Assembly: GCA_932521025.1 (NCBI GenBank)
Contig: OW051473.1
Coordinates: 1,984,001 to 2,048,000 of the forward strand
Direction: 5' to 3'
From: Oscheius onirici
Lineage: Eukaryota; Nematoda; Chromadorea; Rhabditida; Rhabditidae
Length of the DNA: 64,000 bases
Shown: in pieces, positions 12,159-24,304 of the stretch
Layout of the letters: each line of letters starts with the position of its first letter
Position numbering within the stretch: the first letter of the stretch is position 1
The notes under the pieces: generated by a model
Told to the model about the DNA's origin: nothing
The model's database searches: none
Seen by the model: the letters and a program-made list of their open reading frames with translations, nothing else
Made by a program: the position numbers and the translations under genes

Positions 12159-13440
12159 TTATTCGGTAGTAACATTGGCAGGCATCTTATTCCGGAAGAA
12201 AATGTAGCTCCAATTAAATGCTGCCCAGATGAGGAAGTTCATTAATGGTCCCAAAGCAGAAACACTGTTTAGAAGATACTGGATCCAGGGTAACAAGATC
12301 AGAACATTTTTCGCATATAAAATTGACAAGACCAAGTCGATAATGGATGACAATGAAGTGGAGATAAGCATACATACCGACTTAATAAATATTGATAAAA
12401 TTTCACCGATCTCACCTCTAAAACAATTTGTAACAAAAACTTGTACTGAAGCTTCAATGTGGTCGGTAATAGGTTCCCTTTAAGTGTCAGCTGGTACCTT
12501 TGGAAGGAATGTATGGCACCATATTGGACAATTTGACAACTGCAGGATATAACAATATCCAAGAGGAGTATAATTGTGCCGTAACCCATGGGATTCTGGT
12601 AGAAAAATTCATTTTCACAGAATTTGAACAAACAAACCCATACAGCTGCTTTGTATCCGACAAAAGATAAATGTGGAAGCGTTTCCAATTTTACTGCTGG
12701 GCAAAACAGTAGCTTCGCATTCTGCTCTACGAAGTCAACAGAATCGTTCAATCGATCGTCTTCAGTCCGTTTATGTAGGTAGTCACTCCAGTCATTAGCA
12801 AAAAGAGAATGGTAAGTAAGACTATTCCGGATCTGTTGACAATGTCTATAGTGCAATTAGATGCTGCTAAACAGCGATGCAAAATGGACATTGTGAGCAG
12901 CACACTCCAAATTTGCTTCAGAATCATACGACTTGTCAATAGAGCGTAGGTGATATTGGGCAAAAGAATCTTGATATTTGAAAACATGACGATACCGTTA
13001 GGTGTGATTGAAGATATCTTAAAAAAGTTTACAAATTGTGATTACTCACAGGCAAAGTTGTTATTGTGAAGATTCCGTATAATGAGCCAATAGCGGAAGA
13101 GGCAACGAGTAGGCGATGTGCAAGTGTGTGCTTACGATTATTCCGTTTTCTAGAAAGTTAAGGGCAAATAAGTTGATAATGGTTGCACAGATTTTCAAAG
13201 CAGATGGCAATGACACTGAGAGGGAGCAAACCAAACCAAAACAATGTCTTCATTTTATAAGAATTGCACACCTGTAACTGGAAAAGATATTTTTGAAAAA
13301 CGAAAAAGAGATCGGAGGATAATTGTGGGAGGATTAAACACGTTATTCGATCTGAAGAGATTAGACTATGTAGGTGCACCCATTGTTATAAAGGCAGCCA
13401 GTAGCAGGGTCATAGAGGTCACATATCCATCAAAATAATG
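12159..13440 (-). pseudogene. Broken Str-like chemoreceptor
   Basis: A diverged paralogue of the receptors to its left. Recognisable minus-strand exons are TM2 (13149-13050), TM3-ECL2 (13017-12644), TM5-ICL3 (about 12597-12430) and TM6-7 (about 12394-12159). The ICL2 motif is ILHRCLAAS, and the ECL2 ends LSFVGYKAA. The TM3-ECL2 exon is 374 nt, not a multiple of three after phase-0 junctions (357 in the intact paralogues): the first half is open in one frame and ends at a TGA near 12750, while the second half is open in another frame. The TM1 exon (about 13420-13260) also cannot be joined in frame without a doubtful 28-bp intron. TM7 ends without the usual DYR motif. A real pseudogene is most likely; a sequencing indel plus an odd first exon is the alternative. 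Confidence 0.65.
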
Positions 13441-13707
13441 TTTTAACAATGATAACAGAAAAAATCAATTGCAGCCCTTTTAGCTCAGTAAATGTTATGG
13501 GAAGTCAGGAAATTATTTTGTACTCGACCCCTCGCAATGGGTCCATACATCAACACGTTTTGTACCCTTTGGTAGTTATTGGACTTTCGGGTAAGTAATC
13601 AAAACTGTTTTCATATTTGTTCATATGAAATTTCAGTTATAAACGTGCCTTTCGGGGAATCCGAATACCCTGTCAAGAACGCTCATCTGGAGGGGCCAGT
13701 CTTGTGT

Positions 13708-13780
13708 GCCTCGATAGCTCAGTTGGGAGAGCGTTAGACTGAAGATCTAAAGGTCACCAGTTCGATCCTGGTTCGGGGCA
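13708..13780 (+). tRNA. tRNA-Phe (anticodon GAA)
   Basis: A full cloverleaf is visible: acceptor arms GCCTCGA and TCGGGGC pair (one T-G), the D arm contains TAGCTCAGTTGG, the anticodon stem TTAGA/TCTAA encloses CTGAAGA (anticodon GAA), and the T arm contains GTTCGATCC. It has no intron. The discriminator base is A. Confidence 0.95.
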
Positions 13781-14539
13781 ATCGTTTTGCTTTTTAACGT
13801 TTGGCTAAAACAGAGAAACAGATAAAACATGACTAAAACAAACTACCATTGTTTGCTATTCAGAAACAATTGATAACATAATTTTTAAAAATTATTCATA
13901 TAGTTTTATTTTTTGTCTTGCACACGTTTGAGATTGCTGCTACAAGATAGCATTCCATAGACGCTTTTTTTTTCTTTTCTACGTCACAAAAATGTCCTCA
14001 AGGTCTGAAAGGTGGCACGGGGCGGTAAGAACATAGCTTATCTGCAACGCGCATCTGCTGCAGCTGCTTGGAAGAAACGATTTTATCTAGCTCCACGTCT
14101 ACAAATCCGGCTTTCACAGATACCTTAGCGCTATTTTCTCCCGCTTTCCTCTTTGCCACTCTCATCTTGCCGTTTTCTTCCTATCTTGTTTTGGTATCGT
14201 AGTTGGAACAAATTTCGTTAGATGTCAACAGCAAGGCGAACCATTTTTAGCATCATCACTGTCTGGCTCCCCTGGTTAGACAAAGTTTTGACATTTGAGA
14301 ACAAACCGGCCCGAGACTGCCATTTTTGTTTTCCCCTCGGACAATTTTATTCGATCATAGTCGTAACCTCTCTAATCCGTATCATTATCGTGTTCTACAA
14401 GCGAAATGTGCGACAAGGAAGCAATTAAGAACATCTTGATTTCCTCTGTAGGCTATTTTTCAAGAAAAGTTTTTTTTTCAAGAGATTCGGTTTTTTTCGG
14501 TGTATCTCTAAAGAACTTATCAGAAGAATCAGATACGTG
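13781..14539. other. Upstream region of the START gene
   Basis: T-rich DNA. A 68-residue open frame at 14222-14428 and open sequence immediately upstream of 14540 could be extra 5' exons of the START-domain gene. The frame of that gene stays open leftward to about 14460, after a possible acceptor, but no convincing ATG exon could be joined. Confidence 0.3.
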
Positions 14540-15635
14540 ATGATGCCGATGAACTCATTGACAGAATACGAAGCCACAATCCAGAGTGCGGAACGCCGCG
14601 TCTTTCATCTTTTGCATTCGATCGAGTGGCAAATTCATACAGAGCGAGTTAGTCAAATTTCACAGTTCAGAAAGTTGCCTATTTTGCAGAAAAACAGCTG
14701 TCTCTGGAAGATGAAGTGCAATATCACAGAAGATAGCATCTTCCGCTATGAGGGATACATCCCGGGAAAAAATCCGGCCGAAGTAGCTGCCTTCATCCAT
14801 CCAGAAGGTCTTTACAGAGGAAAGTGGGATTCGCAATCCGCGGGAACTAGCGTCGTTGCAAGAGTTGGAGAGGTGACTTTTTCCAGCTAGCGAAAAAATG
14901 AGTTTTTTTAGAATACCACAATTATCAGACACGACGTGAAAGCTCGTCTGATGGGACTAGTTTCCGCAAGAGACACTGTCGACTTGTGCAGATTCGACAC
15001 GGACGAACACACAGGTTTTTAACTTTTGAAAACGTAAAAAACTTTTACTTCTAGGTACTCGTCACGTTGTTCTGGTCAGCGTAGCTCATCCTTCAGCACC
15101 AGTCAGAAATGGTGTCGTTCGCGCTCACACTCATCCCACGCTCGTTATGATTGAGCCCAGGTACGTGATATGTTGCTTAGCAACCTAATTTTTGCCTGAA
15201 AGTAAAAGTTAAAAGCTAAATTGAGAGTTCGATGCTAATTCTAACATGTTTCCAGAACTATCACTGGATTTCTCTCTTTCCAAGAAGAATGGTTAAGATC
15301 TGCTGTAAATTCATTAGCCTTTTGTTAATTACTTTGAGGGTATCTTTCGTCAAACGATCAAGGGTAGTACTGTAAAACTTGAAACTCTTCGTGTGGTTAA
15401 AGTTCATTTTTCAGCGGAGATGGTTCAAAAGTAACTGGCATTCTTCACGGAGAGATGCACTTGATGGGAGTCCCGGCTAGCATTAAGGACACGTTCCTTC
15501 CAAAGGTGATGCTTTATACGGATAACCGTAACGGCCAAATTTCAGGGAATCCTCAACTTTTTTGATGATCTGTCCTCCTTTGCTACCAAGGACGTGAAAA
15601 TTAATTTGAATCTAAAGCTCACTGGATGGCTTTGA
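14540..15635 (+). CDS. START-domain lipid-transfer protein (STARD4/5-like)
   Basis: Six exons (14540-14647, 14690-14872, 14912-15014, 15055-15160, 15415-15505, 15546-15635) give 226 aa made almost entirely of one START domain. It shows the order typical of STARD4/5/6: YEGYIPGKNPAEV, then GLYRGKWD, then GLVSARDTVDLCRF, then VAHPSAPVRNGVVRA and MIEPSGDGSKVTG, and a C-terminal helix beginning PASIKDTFLPKG. By family it binds a sterol, bile-acid-like or phospholipid ligand in a hydrophobic cavity and moves it between membranes in the cytosol. No signal peptide or TM segment is seen. All junctions are in frame. An AATAAA lies at 15715-15720. The start is uncertain because the frame is open further upstream. 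Confidence 0.8.
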
Positions 15636-15946
15636 TAGTCTCACTCTTCTACATACTATTCTTTAACGATACTCTTCTTTGTCATACATAGTCCAGCTCA
15701 ATTTTGTTTTACTCAATAAAGTAATCTAGTTTCTATAATAATCCAAGTACGGAATGAATGAGAACTAAAAGCATCAGAAATTGTTTTTCGTGTCATTACG
15801 AAAAATAGCCTACTCACTATGTAACTGTTTAAATGCATAAAATCTTACCACGGTGTTCATCAAAATTGTTGGTCGCGTTGCTAAAAAAACTAATAGCTTT
15901 CTCTTTGCAAAATTCTGAAAAACTGGTCGCTTTTTCTCACCATGTA
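15636..15946. other. 3' flank
   Basis: Contains the poly(A) signal of the START gene (15715-15720). Otherwise AT-rich with no gene. Confidence 0.5.
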
Positions 15947-16230
15947 TCACTTCAAAAACAAATAGACGATAATTTTAGAAACAGTGAGCAATGTATCTAA
16001 AATTTGTGCGGTCTCACAGACAATCGGAAGACCGTGCTTTTCCACTTGTAGCATGCCGATAATAAACGATAAACAGAGGGACGTTGTGTTAAAATTATGG
16101 GCAATCAAAAATAACAACATGTAAATTTGATAATGAAATTTATATTCGGGAGCCATCATACGACGCATAACGGTTAGACGTTGTTTTGCGCGCAGCCAGC
16201 AGTATAGAATAGTGTCAAAAACAGGCGCTC
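15947..16230 (-). pseudogene. Relict TM5-7 exon of a chemoreceptor
   Basis: This isolated minus-strand frame aligns by eye with the TM5-7 exon of the three receptors at 24.3-31.7 kb: CWLRAKQR (for CWLQIRKRL), YKFHYQIYMLLF (for FKFHYRLYVLLS), FNTTSLCLSFIIGML (for FNTSPAGLTFLTGMF) and AQILDTLLTVSKII (for AQILDPILTAYLIL). The conserved proline and the DYRRAI end of TM7 are lost, and no upstream exons are found. It is therefore a remnant of the second receptor subfamily, now lying 8 kb from its relatives on the other side of the IRG-7-like gene. Confidence 0.75.
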
Positions 16231-16631
16231 TTTTAATTCCCCGTTTCTCAGTTTTGTGGTTGTTTTTTGTGGTTGTTTCTTCTAGCTCGTCTAGTTGTCA
16301 ATTTTGCTATATAAATATTTCACCTGTAGAGTGTGGTATATTTCGTTCTTCTTGAATCCGTTGAGCCACATAAACATATCAAGGCGTGAATTCCACTTTC
16401 AGCACATGTACAACTTCAAGATCACAACAATTGATTCGCTTTGGAGAATTTGCATATCGTTCGGAAGGTCTCCGTTCTCTATCAGTAAGCCATAAGTTCT
16501 CCCCCTCTTATCGCCTCCACGTCGCTTCCAACGCCCATAAGCCGAATATCTTTGCCACTGCTTCCACCCGAATTTTCTGCCAGTCATCCTTTTTGCCTCT
16601 TCTTTACAGTTACAAGCTACCGGTTTTCAGC
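16231..16631. other. 5' region of the IRG-7-like gene
   Basis: Non-coding. Ends with CGGTTTTCAG one base before the start codon at 16632, a strong candidate spliced-leader acceptor. The upstream T-rich DNA is presumably the promoter. Confidence 0.45.
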
Positions 16632-19600
16632 ATGCGCCTTTGGCTGCTACTCGGGCTTTGCCTGGGTTCTCAAGCTGCCAGTATCCAGGTCGATCCTGGA
16701 TGTCCAACTGGATTTACTGGTGATAACTGCATAAATCGTAAGCTGTAAATGAGAGTGTATGAGACAAATTTTAGCCACCTGTGCCTCTCCGTCAAATGAT
16801 GTCTTTGTTCACGATGGAATGGTCGACCCCGGAGATACAATTGCTCACTTCGATAGTGATACTTGCACGGAAACCTTCCAGTTTGCCTTGGACAACTTTG
16901 TCGTCAATGTTCTCTACATTACCGTCACACAAGACCAGGACAGAAACTTCCCGACGCCCACCCTCTTCGATCCAGCTGGAAACCAAAAGCCTCAGGCTGG
17001 AGAACATTTCCCGAGCACAAAACAAGGGTCTTACTATTGGAGCTTAAACGGAACAGTGAAAGGTTTCTACACTTTGAAAGTTTCCAGTCAAAAAGAAACG
17101 TTAGTAGTGCAATGTGCTGGCAATCTATACTAATTTTAGCACCTGTGAAATCATCGTTTCCGGTCAGACTTCTCTTACTGTAGACGGAGGCTTCATCACC
17201 GACATGAGAGATGACAATGTTCAAACCTTTGATACTATGGAACATCAAGGAATTGCCCAGTACCCTCGAATGGGCAGCTCTTCATACTTGGCTTTCAAGG
17301 TTCAGAATGAGAATTATCCCACTTTAGCCCAATCCGTGAGAATCTTCCAAGAAGGAGATGCCGGAACAAAATATGGCGTGATTGCAAGGTAAAAAAACAA
17401 CTGAAATATCTAGCAGGTTTATAGATACAATTGTGCTTTCCCTCACATCACATCTACTCCCTTCAACTGCACCCAGCAAGGAACATGGCACGCAGAGTTC
17501 AGTGGCATTGATAACAGCGGCAACACATGGACCCGTCTGTATGAATTCACTTGTGAGGCTTCATCCGTCACTGTGCTTCCTCCAACTGTGAGAAAGCGCA
17601 ATATGTGATAAAAAAAATAGTGTTTAGGGAACTCCTCCTGTCATCCAGCCGGCAGATCAGTGTTACAACGATGGTATTCTTACTCCCAATAGAACTTGCT
17701 ACTGCGGTGAATTTTACGATGGCGCCTACTGTGAATGGAAGCTGTGTATGAATGGAGGAACCTTGAATATCAGAACCGACCAATGCATTTGTGCAAAAGG
17801 ATGGACTGGAGATTATTGTGAACACGTTCGGTGCAGCTCAAGATCCGACGACAACTTCTATCGTCAGAAAAAGGCTATTGGCTTCGTAGTTAGATCAGCC
17901 CAGTCCATGCAGGCACAAATTGCGCAGGTTCGAAAATAGCAGAAGAATAATGGGAAACTTTCTTAGATTGCAACAGCAGCTGAAACAATCAGTAACAACA
18001 CGAACAACATCCAGTTTTACATTTTGAGTGTGGTACAGAACGGAAATGTTTACTTCACAAACGTCTACGAAGATCCAATTTCCTTCAAGAACGGAATTCT
18101 CGGCATCACTCATCCTCCCGTTGACACTGTCTGTTCTGATGCTCTTATCCTTGGTGTGACCAGCATCATGGAAAAAGTTGAATTCCAAATGTTCCCGAAC
18201 TCGCCGATTTTCATCTTCTCCGATGGAGTCACAAATGACGGATATGCTACGGCTGGATATGCTCTGCAACAAATGAGTACCTACAGACCAATTGTAAGAA
18301 AACCATATCCTCGAAAAACACATTTTTCAGCTGTACTTCATGTTGGCTGACTCTGCTAACGGTCAATGCAACATTGATATCAGTTCAGAAGGATACCAGA
18401 CACTTTTGAACTTTGCTGCATTTTCCCAAGGATTGGCCATCAAGTCCGATATTACCAAGATTGCTCAGACTACGAACATGCTGGTCACAACCGTCTTCAA
18501 CACAAATGTGCTCTTGCAAAATGATCTCCTTGACTGCAGACAAGCTCCTACCTATCAGCCATTCTTTGTGGACGAATCTATTACAGACGTCTGGATTTAC
18601 AGTATCGGAGGTAAAAGTTTTTTATTATCAAAAAGAAAAGTATTTAAGAAAACTTGACTCTGACTGTCACGTATCCCGATCTCAGTACGAGATCCCTTAT
18701 CCCGTACTTCTTTACCGGTAACCTGCACATCTGGCTGCTGAGTAACGCTAAAACTGGAACTTACATGGTCAACTTCAAAACGGGAACAAACTTGGCCTCT
18801 GAATGCAGTTATCGCGTGACAGCGCAGTCAATTTACACTCTGTTCTTCGGAGCTTCTACTGACATGCTCACTGACAAGTACACCATTGAGCCCGTGATGA
18901 ACGCCGAATCTCACATTGTTGCCAAAATCAATAATGTGTACATGCCTGATCCAATCGACATTTCAGCTGAAATTACCTTCTGGGTTAACGGTATAACCGA
19001 TTTTCTTCGGTTTAAAACATTCTTTAGATATCAATAGCGGCCGGATTGTCCTCTACTCTTCCTCTGGACTCTGGAGAGATGGTTGTGCTTACAACCTGTA
19101 CTTTGGTTCGTACCAGTGTACCGTTCCTGGTCTTGGCTTCTATGCATCTGTCTACATGACAGATAATGCTGGATGGACTGTTTTGAGAACAATTACCGGA
19201 TACTGTTCTGCTAATCTGCCTCCAGCTCCTGGAGAGCACTGTCAGAATGGAGGAGCCAGTATGTCCAACGGCACTTGCGTCTGCCCTTCGCATTTCAGTG
19301 GAGATAATTGCCAAACTGTAAACAAAAGTTTTGCGATGTGTTTAAAGTTCATTTTAAGATTCACTGTGAGAATGCAGGAACCCCTCAATTCGGAGTCTGC
19401 AGCTGTCCTCCGTACTACACCGGACAATTCTGTGAAGTTACTGCCTGCAACCAACAGAACGCTATCATAAACTACAATCCCGACTTCAGATCCCTTACCT
19501 TCCTGATGCACGATACGATCACAATGAGGTGGACTATTATCTAAATGCGTCATAGTTGGTTTAGATCTGTCTTCCGTACTGTGAACGATGTTATTCCTCG

Positions 19601-22600
19601 TGTCATTCACGATATCGTGTCACAACATCCTAAGTGGATCGAGAACTACCAGCTTATTCGCTTCAACGATACGTACTCTGAATCACTGTCAGATTCAAAG
19701 ATTCCCCAAGACTTTATCAACGCTATTAACAGGGCCTATAATGCCAATATGAATAACTCTGACGTAGGTAGCAAAGAAATGGAAACAATATGCAATTACA
19801 GTATTCTTGTGCCGGTCTCGATCTCTATCGCACAATTCTGAACGCTCTGAAAGATGAAAAAGTCTACTACAACGGAATTCTTTACGTCTTTGTCTTTGGA
19901 ATGCCGAGAGCCGATTCTGACTCCTACGACCAGATTATCACTCACATAATGGGCAGTGGAATTCAGGTGCCTATCACTATAGGAATGTCTAAAAATTGTT
20001 CTATAGATCAATGTTGTCCAGTTCTCTATGAACCCCTGTGGACAAGATTATACTACGGATGGTCTCATGGCTTTGGCACAAGCATCTGGAGGAATTTACT
20101 ATCTTTCCAGTGGACCTAATGCTGGAAACGTCGTCTCCTCGTTGCCCACGCTTCACTCTTCCGGGATTATGTACGAGAGATTTGTTGACAACTGCGCCGA
20201 CAAAACTTTCTACATTCCTGTTGATGCCAACACTCAGTCTATTTCTGCCTATATCCAGGGAGAGATGATCCATGATCCGATTTACACAAAACCCGATCAA
20301 ACAGTTGCCAACTATCTTTCTGTGAACAATGTCTGGAGCGACATTGGAATGGACAGCAGAATGGATCAGATTATTCAAGCGTGTGATCCTGGATGGACTC
20401 TAAGCGATGGACACTGTTTCTACTTTGCCGGTGATGTCAGCACTTGGGAAGATGCCAGAGACAAGTGTCTATCCTTTGGTGGAAATCTGGCTACAGTTTA
20501 CAGTGCAGCCGAACAGAAATGGCTCAACTATTCTGGATACAACTCAAAGTTCTGGATTGGACTGAACGACATTGCTAATTACAACCAATGGGTCTGGCAA
20601 GGAACAAACCTAACGGTAACTAATTGAAGAGCTTACATAAAACAAGCATTTCAGCTGACCAGCACCCACTATACAAACTGGGCTAACGGACAGCCCAACG
20701 GCAACGAGACTCAGAGATGTGTCTTAGATGACAATATGACGCCATCTGGAGGTTGGATTGCTACGGATTGTTCCGAAAAGCACTACTTTGCTTGCTCCAA
20801 GGATACATACAACTCGGTTTTTGAGCCTGGAGACAACGTTGCTAGAAGTACGTGACTTGCTATTCCAACCTTGGAAACATGATTTCAAATCGGACAAATT
20901 ATAATTTCAGACTACATCCAAAGAGGAACTTGGGCCATTCGCGTCCAAGCTGACGGTCCCTGTTCCATACTGCTTCGTGCCCAATCTACTCTGCAGGTTG
21001 TTCCTCTGTACACGACTGATGTCCATAGTGATTACGGAGGCACGGAGCCGATCGCCAACGTTTGTAAGTAAAATCAAAGAACCAAAATGCTAGTTTTTTT
21101 AGCTGCCAATAGAATGATTGCACACGTTACCGGCCTTGCAGAAGGATCGACTCACAACCTTGAATACGGACATGTTTACAGTGACAACGGCCAACTTCTT
21201 CAGACAAACACTCTCATTCCTCGCGATTCCAACACTTGCAACTACAACTACATCTCAACTGCTTGGCAGTGTGTCAACAATGGATTCCAGATGATGATGA
21301 CTGGAGTTGACAGCTTTGGATACTCCTTCCAAAGAGTACTTCCTGTTCTCTGTCTCACTGCTCCCGATCCGAATTCCTGCGAAAATGGTGGTGTTTTCAC
21401 TACCGTCGGACACAAAGGATTCTGTACCTGCCCGCCAGAATTCTACGGAGCTCGCTGTGAATTCGTTTTCTGTGGCGAACATGGTTATCCATCTGCTTCG
21501 CTTGGCAAGTGCGACTGCTACAACCCGAAAGAGTATACCGGACAATTCTGCAATATCCGTAAGACGACTGCAAATAATGGAAAAACAAATGCTTTTAGCT
21601 GTCTGCAATCGTGGCGGTGTTAACAATCCAGACCTCAGTACTGATCAGCGCACATTTGTTCTGGCCATCGATGGAAGTTCTACTGATGACATGGCTCCAG
21701 TCTTAGCCGATATCAAAAACACCCTTACCACTCTTCTCGCTGGACTTTCGGTTAGTGTTTTTTATACATCTTTATACATGGCTATCAAATTTTCAGAACA
21801 CTTACAAGTACTGGTTCGGAAACTACGTTGCTGTCATTTTCCGCGATTCCGGAGTTAGTGGAAAACTTAACGTTTTCTCTTCCACTATCGTCGATACCAA
21901 TTACACAGCTTTTGCTAACAAAATTGACGCTGAACTGAAGGCCAACCCCTACCAGTCAAAGCAGAAAAGCCGAGCTGTTTTTGGAGGATTGGCTCAGGCT
22001 CTTCAGAGTTCTACCATCAAACAAAACTCTTTTGCTTTCGTCTTGACCAACTCCAAGGCCGAAGACATCAGAAATGAGGCAATGGTTCTCAGCGCCACAG
22101 CACAGAATCATACTCAGGTAGAAAACATGTTAAAATGAAAATAACTGGTATCAGATCAACTTCATGTTCATCGGAGACAGCACTGCTCCCGGAGGTGGAA
22201 ACGACTACACCGATCCGGCTGTATCCGATATGTATGAAGCTGCCCACAACTCTGGCGGTTCTGCTTACCAAATCGGAACTGGCCAGGTTCTGTCGACTGT
22301 CTGGCAAATGATCGCTGGAACGTACTACAAGTCCTACACCATTGTCTCGCATCACGTTCAGTAAGAGTCTATGTAACGGTTAATACTTCAAATTTAGGAA
22401 TTGTGGCCAGTACACGGATTACATTCAACTTGGCAGCAACTCTACCGAACTGATGATCGACGTTGCGCAAGGTGATCCTAAGGTGGCAGTTACCAATGCC
22501 GATGGTGCCAACGTGAACCCTACACCAATCTTTTCATCAAAGAACAACCTTCTCACAGAGTTCCATCAAACCGGTGACCTTCCTGGAATCTGGAGTGTCA

Positions 22601-23965
22601 CAATGACAGGAAGCACCAACACTTGCATGGTAATTTGTTGTTAGGTAGCTGAAATACGTGGTGTTCAGTTCAATATTCGCGCCAAGTCTGACATTGAAGT
22701 CTTTGCTGCTTTCACTCAAGATACCGAAAAGGATGGTGGATACCACGACGGAAGTTCTGTACCCTTCCCCATGGGTAATGGACTCTCTAACGCTGTCGTA
22801 GCAATTACCAATGGTGGATCTCTCAGCTACGTACAGATGCTGGACATTGAGGAACACGGAATCCTCTGGGCTTCGCCGCTAATTAAGCGATCGATGTGTG
22901 CCTACAATTACATTTCCCAATCGTATTTTAGTTGAATCACTTTATATGCCAATATTTCAGGACCTTCATATGCGACAGACCTTCTTTCTTAATGGCTGTT
23001 GACGGATTCGACGTCATCGGACATCCATTCCGTCAGCTCCTTACTTATCACTGCCAGGGATACATCCCTCCTACAAGTAGGTTCAGTGATTTTACATTAA
23101 CACAGTCATAGCTCCATCTAAACCGACTACCAGTCCCAAACCTACCACTCCACCTGTCACTCTATACCCACCAACTGACCTCAGCAAAGCTAAATTTGAC
23201 ATGATCTTTGTTGCCGATTCTTCGGACAGCTTTACTGATATGGAATATCAGCAGGTAAGAAAGAAAGAGTGAAAAGACAATTCTGATCAGGTACTTGTTC
23301 CGATTCGCACAGCTTTTCAAAACATGAAGTTTGGCGACTCTCGTCTTCTACTAGCTTCCTACGATCAAACTACAGATTTCTATGGTTGGTGATTACCTGC
23401 TATCATTCTAGTGTTTAGGGTCTAACTTTAACTCCATAGTGGATGTCGACACCTTCGCTATTAAGTGGATTGACGTCATGCTAACGGGATATACTGGAAA
23501 GGTTGGAAACAACATTGACGAGTAATTTACAAAAGCTATCTTGTAAAGAATTTTGTTTAGTGTTCTCAACTACATTGTTAATACGACAATACCGGCAACT
23601 CCGTTTAGAGACGGCGTTCGTAAAGTGAGTATAATTTTTTTGTTCAAAATTTGAGAATTTCAGGTGGTTGTATTCATTAGTTCTCTTGGTTGGGATAGAA
23701 GTGGTTTTGACGAAGAGGGTTACAAAGATCCCGCAGACAACATTGCCAGACTGAAAGCGGTACTTTTGAACCAATTATTTGTTAGTAGAGTATTCAGATG
23801 AAAGTGGAGTTCATTCCTATTGCCTTCGGCGGACAAGCCAATCTGTTCCAGCTGAATCAGTTCTCACCTAATTGTCTCCAAGAGGCCCACAATGCTGACG
23901 ACTTCAACACCATCGCTCAGTATCTAGTGTACAACATTGCCCAAACTACTGCGCAGTGTACCTAA
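16632..23965 (+). CDS. irg-7: Secreted EGF / VWA / C-type lectin protein, IRG-7-like
   Basis: About 27 exons with mostly 35-50 bp introns encode a protein of roughly 2000 aa. The order is: signal peptide (MRLWLLLGLCLGSQA), an EGF-like CPTGFTGDNC, a beta-sandwich-like segment, two EGF-like repeats (CLCMNGG and CAKGWTGDYC regions near 17.7 kb), a VWA-like domain (18.0-18.5 kb), EGF repeats near 19.25-19.45 kb, a second VWA-like domain (19.5-20.35 kb, with acceptor-joined INVVQFSMNPCGQDY), and a C-type lectin domain at 20.39-20.81 kb with WIGLND, WANGQPN and WIATDC. After that come EGF repeats (21.37-21.55 kb), another VWA-like domain (21.6-22.3 kb), a Pro/Thr linker near 23.13 kb and a final VWA domain (DMIFVADSSDS onward). 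The QPN triplet sits where mannose-binding lectins have EPN. This architecture matches C. elegans IRG-7 (F40F4.6), linked to innate immunity. Symbol by architecture only; paralogues share it. Confidence 0.75.
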
Positions 23966-24304
23966 TCGTTTGAATGAAGGCTTTCTTTTATCATTTTTTT
24001 ATATTAGCCAAACAAAATGCTACTCGATGAATCAGGGTCTCTGATTTAGTCTACTTATCATTGCGCAATTTGCCATGAAACGTGCAGTCGAAAACACTAG
24101 TAGTAGTGTTAATGTTTTATTGAACTCACCAAGTTATCACATGAAATTATTGTATTTTTATTTCAAGTTTTTTTTGCGATCTGCGTAAAAAAAATCATAT
24201 TATTTTCGGGAACGAAATTTTCGTTGTGATCTAAGTTTGCAGAAAGAACATGTAGTTGAGTCAATCTCTTGACCCGATGTTTTATATATTTCCAGCCATC
24301 TGTA
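23966..24304. other. Convergent intergenic region
   Basis: 3' flanks of the IRG-7-like gene (+) and of a receptor (-). No gene seen. Confidence 0.4.

Noticed and set aside
13708-13780. tRNA genes as further SINE heads
   Set aside because: The three tRNAs fold perfectly and are not followed by the shared SINE body sequence.
14222-14428. 68-codon frame with a hydrophobic stretch, a possible first exon of the START gene
   Set aside because: No junction joins it in frame to the START exons, and STARD4/5-type proteins have no N-terminal TM segment.
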